A program made the position numbers and the translations under genes. From positions 1-7,667 of the forward strand of contig CAZPIB010000045.1 in assembly GCA_964586815.1 (NCBI GenBank): a stretch of 7,667 nucleotides of DNA, written 5' to 3'. Each line of letters opens with the position of its first letter. The stretch's first letter is position 1. Below the pieces are notes generated by a model. It saw nothing but the letters and a program-made list of their open reading frames with translations. It was not told the origin of the DNA and searched no databases. The DNA comes from CAWUJK01 sp964586815 (GTDB taxonomy: Bacteria > Patescibacteriota > Gracilibacteria > BD1-5 > UBA6164). Shown here in pieces: positions 6,577-7,667 of this stretch.

Positions 6577-7095
6577 ATGGACTTAAAAAAATATATTTCA
6601 AATATTTCTGATTTTCCTAAAAAATGAATAAGCTTCAAAGATATGAGTCCTATTTTAGAAAATAGTGAGGCTTTAGAATTTGCTATAAATTCTTTTGAAA
6701 TACAAAATACTTGAAAAGTAAATAAGATAGTTTGACTTGATGCAAGGGGATTTATTTTTGGAAGTATTTTGGCTTATAAAATGAGAATACCTTTTATAAT
6801 GCTTAGGAAAGCTGGAAAACTTCCTTGAGAATGTGAAAATATAAATTATGATTTAGAATATTGAAGCAATACTTTTGAAATTCAAAAAAGTGCAATTAAT
6901 CCTTGAGATTCAATTGCAATAGTTGATGATTTATTAGCTACTTGATGAAGTGCAAAAGCAGCAATTGATTTGGTAGAAAAGTTAGGTTGAGTTATTGAAA
7001 GTCTAAATTTTGTAATAGAGCTTGAATTTTTAAATTGAAAAGAAAAATTTTGAGATAAAAGAATTGTTAGTTTAGTTAAATATACAAAGGGCTAA
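6577..7095 (+). CDS. apt: Adenine phosphoribosyltransferase
   Basis: Apt joins adenine to PRPP to make AMP and pyrophosphate, the purine salvage route expected of a host-dependent CPR cell with little de novo synthesis. The 172-residue protein has the family N-terminus (SDFPKKGISFKDMSPIL), VGLDARGFIFG with R57 and F59, the flexible loop RKAGKLPGE, and the PRPP site IVDDLLATGGSA at 115-126. Eleven of 16 glycines are TGA, including the adjacent pair in ATGGS. Family members typically end at SLVKY; here TKG and the stop codon come from a degenerate copy of the repeat that lies downstream (7085-7097). It has no Shine-Dalgarno sequence and may be translated leaderless from the TATAAT at 6565 or from the hflX operon. 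Confidence 0.97.
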
Positions 7096-7097
7096 GA
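7085..7097 (+). repeat. Degenerate copy of the REP-like repeat at the end of apt
   Basis: CAAAGGGCTAAGAC here resembles CAAGGGGCTAAAGAC at 7112-7126, differing by one substitution and one missing A. The apt stop TAA lies inside it. Short similarity, so chance cannot be excluded. Confidence 0.4.
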
Positions 7098-7106
7098 CTA
7101 TTATAG

Positions 7107-7195
7107 TATTACAAGGGGCTAAAGACCCTTGTTGGTGTTATATAGTTTTGAATTTATTATTAACCAAAAACAAGGGTCTTTAGCCCCTTGTAATA
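7107..7195. repeat. 27-bp perfect inverted repeat, REP/MITE-like
   Basis: Arms at 7107-7133 and 7169-7195 are exact reverse complements over 27 bp, separated by a 35-bp A/T-rich spacer whose ends (GGTGTTA / TAACC) pair partly as well. Each arm is itself a hairpin: ACAAGGG and CCCTTGT around an 8-nt loop. The whole thing can form one long stem or two small hairpins. The GC-richer arms stand out from the flanks. No T-run follows on either strand, so a simple terminator is unlikely, although the structure would block or stabilise RNA between apt and the next gene. The shape, two small imperfectly symmetric hairpins in opposite orientation, is that of REP doublets mobilised by RAYT transposases; no transposase gene is in the window. 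Confidence 0.75.
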
Positions 7196-7203
7196 TTAAA
7201 AAA

Positions 7204-7647
7204 ATGGCAGAAACACAATTTTTCACAAGAAAAGATAATAATCTAAAAGAATATAAATCTAATTTCAAAAAGGCTTTACAGAAAGTAAAAACTGTAAAGA
7301 TTTTTGAGTTAGAGGTTATTAGTTTTTTTGAAAAATGGATTAATTCACAAAAATCTTATATTCCAAGGGAAGATGTTGATAATTTTTTAGAAAATATGAA
7401 TTTTTTATTTAAAAATAAAGATTTTTATGATTTTATTTTACTTGAATTAAAAAAAATTAGAAATAATTGAAATATTTTAGAATATAGTTTTAATTTGATT
7501 TCAATACTTAATGATTCAAAAAAAGATTTTGAAAAATATTTAACTAAAGTACAAGTTGAAAAAAAATTAAAAAATAATTTAGAAAAAAGTAAAAAAGAAG
7601 ATGAAGAAAAATTAAAAAGTTTAGAAAATTTATTTGATGAAATATAG
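7204..7647 (+). CDS. Unrecognised helical, Lys-rich protein
   Basis: I do not recognise this 147-residue protein. It starts MAETQFFTRKDNNLKEY, has aromatic-rich amphipathic helices (residues 30-90, with FFEKWINSQKS and FLENMNFLFKNKDFYDF), and ends in a strongly charged Lys/Glu stretch (about 105-147) that looks like a coiled coil. No membrane segment, signal peptide or known motif is seen. One TGA is read as Gly at residue 89. ATG 7204 was chosen because codons further upstream lie in the inverted repeat and lack an ATG. A TATTAT at 7155-7160 in the repeat spacer could be a -10 box, but its -35 (TTGGTG) is weak. The 20 bases after the stop contain nothing I can name. Confidence 0.7.
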
Positions 7648-7667
7648 AAACAATTATTTTAGTAAAA

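Noticed and set aside
7107..7195. CRISPR repeat pair or integron attC site
   Set aside because: The arms are inverted rather than direct, there are only two, and no cas or integrase gene or attC core site is present.

Overview
The window comes from a very AT-rich bacterium that reads TGA as glycine (genetic code 25), which points to Candidatus Absconditabacteria (SR1) or Gracilibacteria (BD1-5) of the Patescibacteria/CPR. The evidence is direct: invariant glycines of well-known proteins are TGA here. Examples are the MurG SKGGY loop, both glycines of the Apt ATGGS loop, the HflX P-loop NAGKS and the RsmE GPEGGF signature. All real stops are TAA or TAG, so reading with the standard code breaks every long gene into pieces. 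No start codon has a convincing Shine-Dalgarno sequence; leaders are A/T-rich.

Left part, minus strand (1-1752). A promoter (1725-1752) drives a leader that I read as an isoleucine-type T-box riboswitch (about 1561-1717). It has a 5-bp stem presenting AUC, a probable pseudoknot, an antiterminator with a UGGU-containing bulge, and a terminator that competes for the same strand. Downstream are a SemiSWEET/PQ-loop transporter (1286-1546) and, 4 nt later, ileS. The ileS frame holds only the first ~129 residues of isoleucyl-tRNA synthetase, then leaves the family and stops at 874. An unrecognised gene (116-899, apparently frameshifted) and the start of a possible 2H-phosphoesterase (1-112, cut by the window edge) follow on the same strand.

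Middle. rsmG (1759-2454, minus) and murG (2519-3556, plus) diverge from a 64-bp AT-only-like promoter region. murG ends in an intrinsic terminator that contains its stop codon. A separate promoter then serves a VTC-domain (polyphosphate polymerase-like) gene (3671-4546), which also ends in its own terminator.

Right part. hflX (4635-5804), rsmE (5809-6537) and apt (6577-7095) run in the same direction with short gaps. They cover ribosome rescue/assembly, 16S rRNA methylation and adenine salvage; together with rsmG this is a translation-centred neighbourhood. A 27-bp perfect inverted repeat (7107-7195), with a degenerate third copy running into the end of apt, separates them from an unrecognised helical gene (7204-7647).

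The most interesting items are the T-box controlling a transporter plus ileS in a code-25 organism, the abrupt truncation of ileS at that locus, and the REP-like inverted repeat that seems to supply the stop codon of apt.
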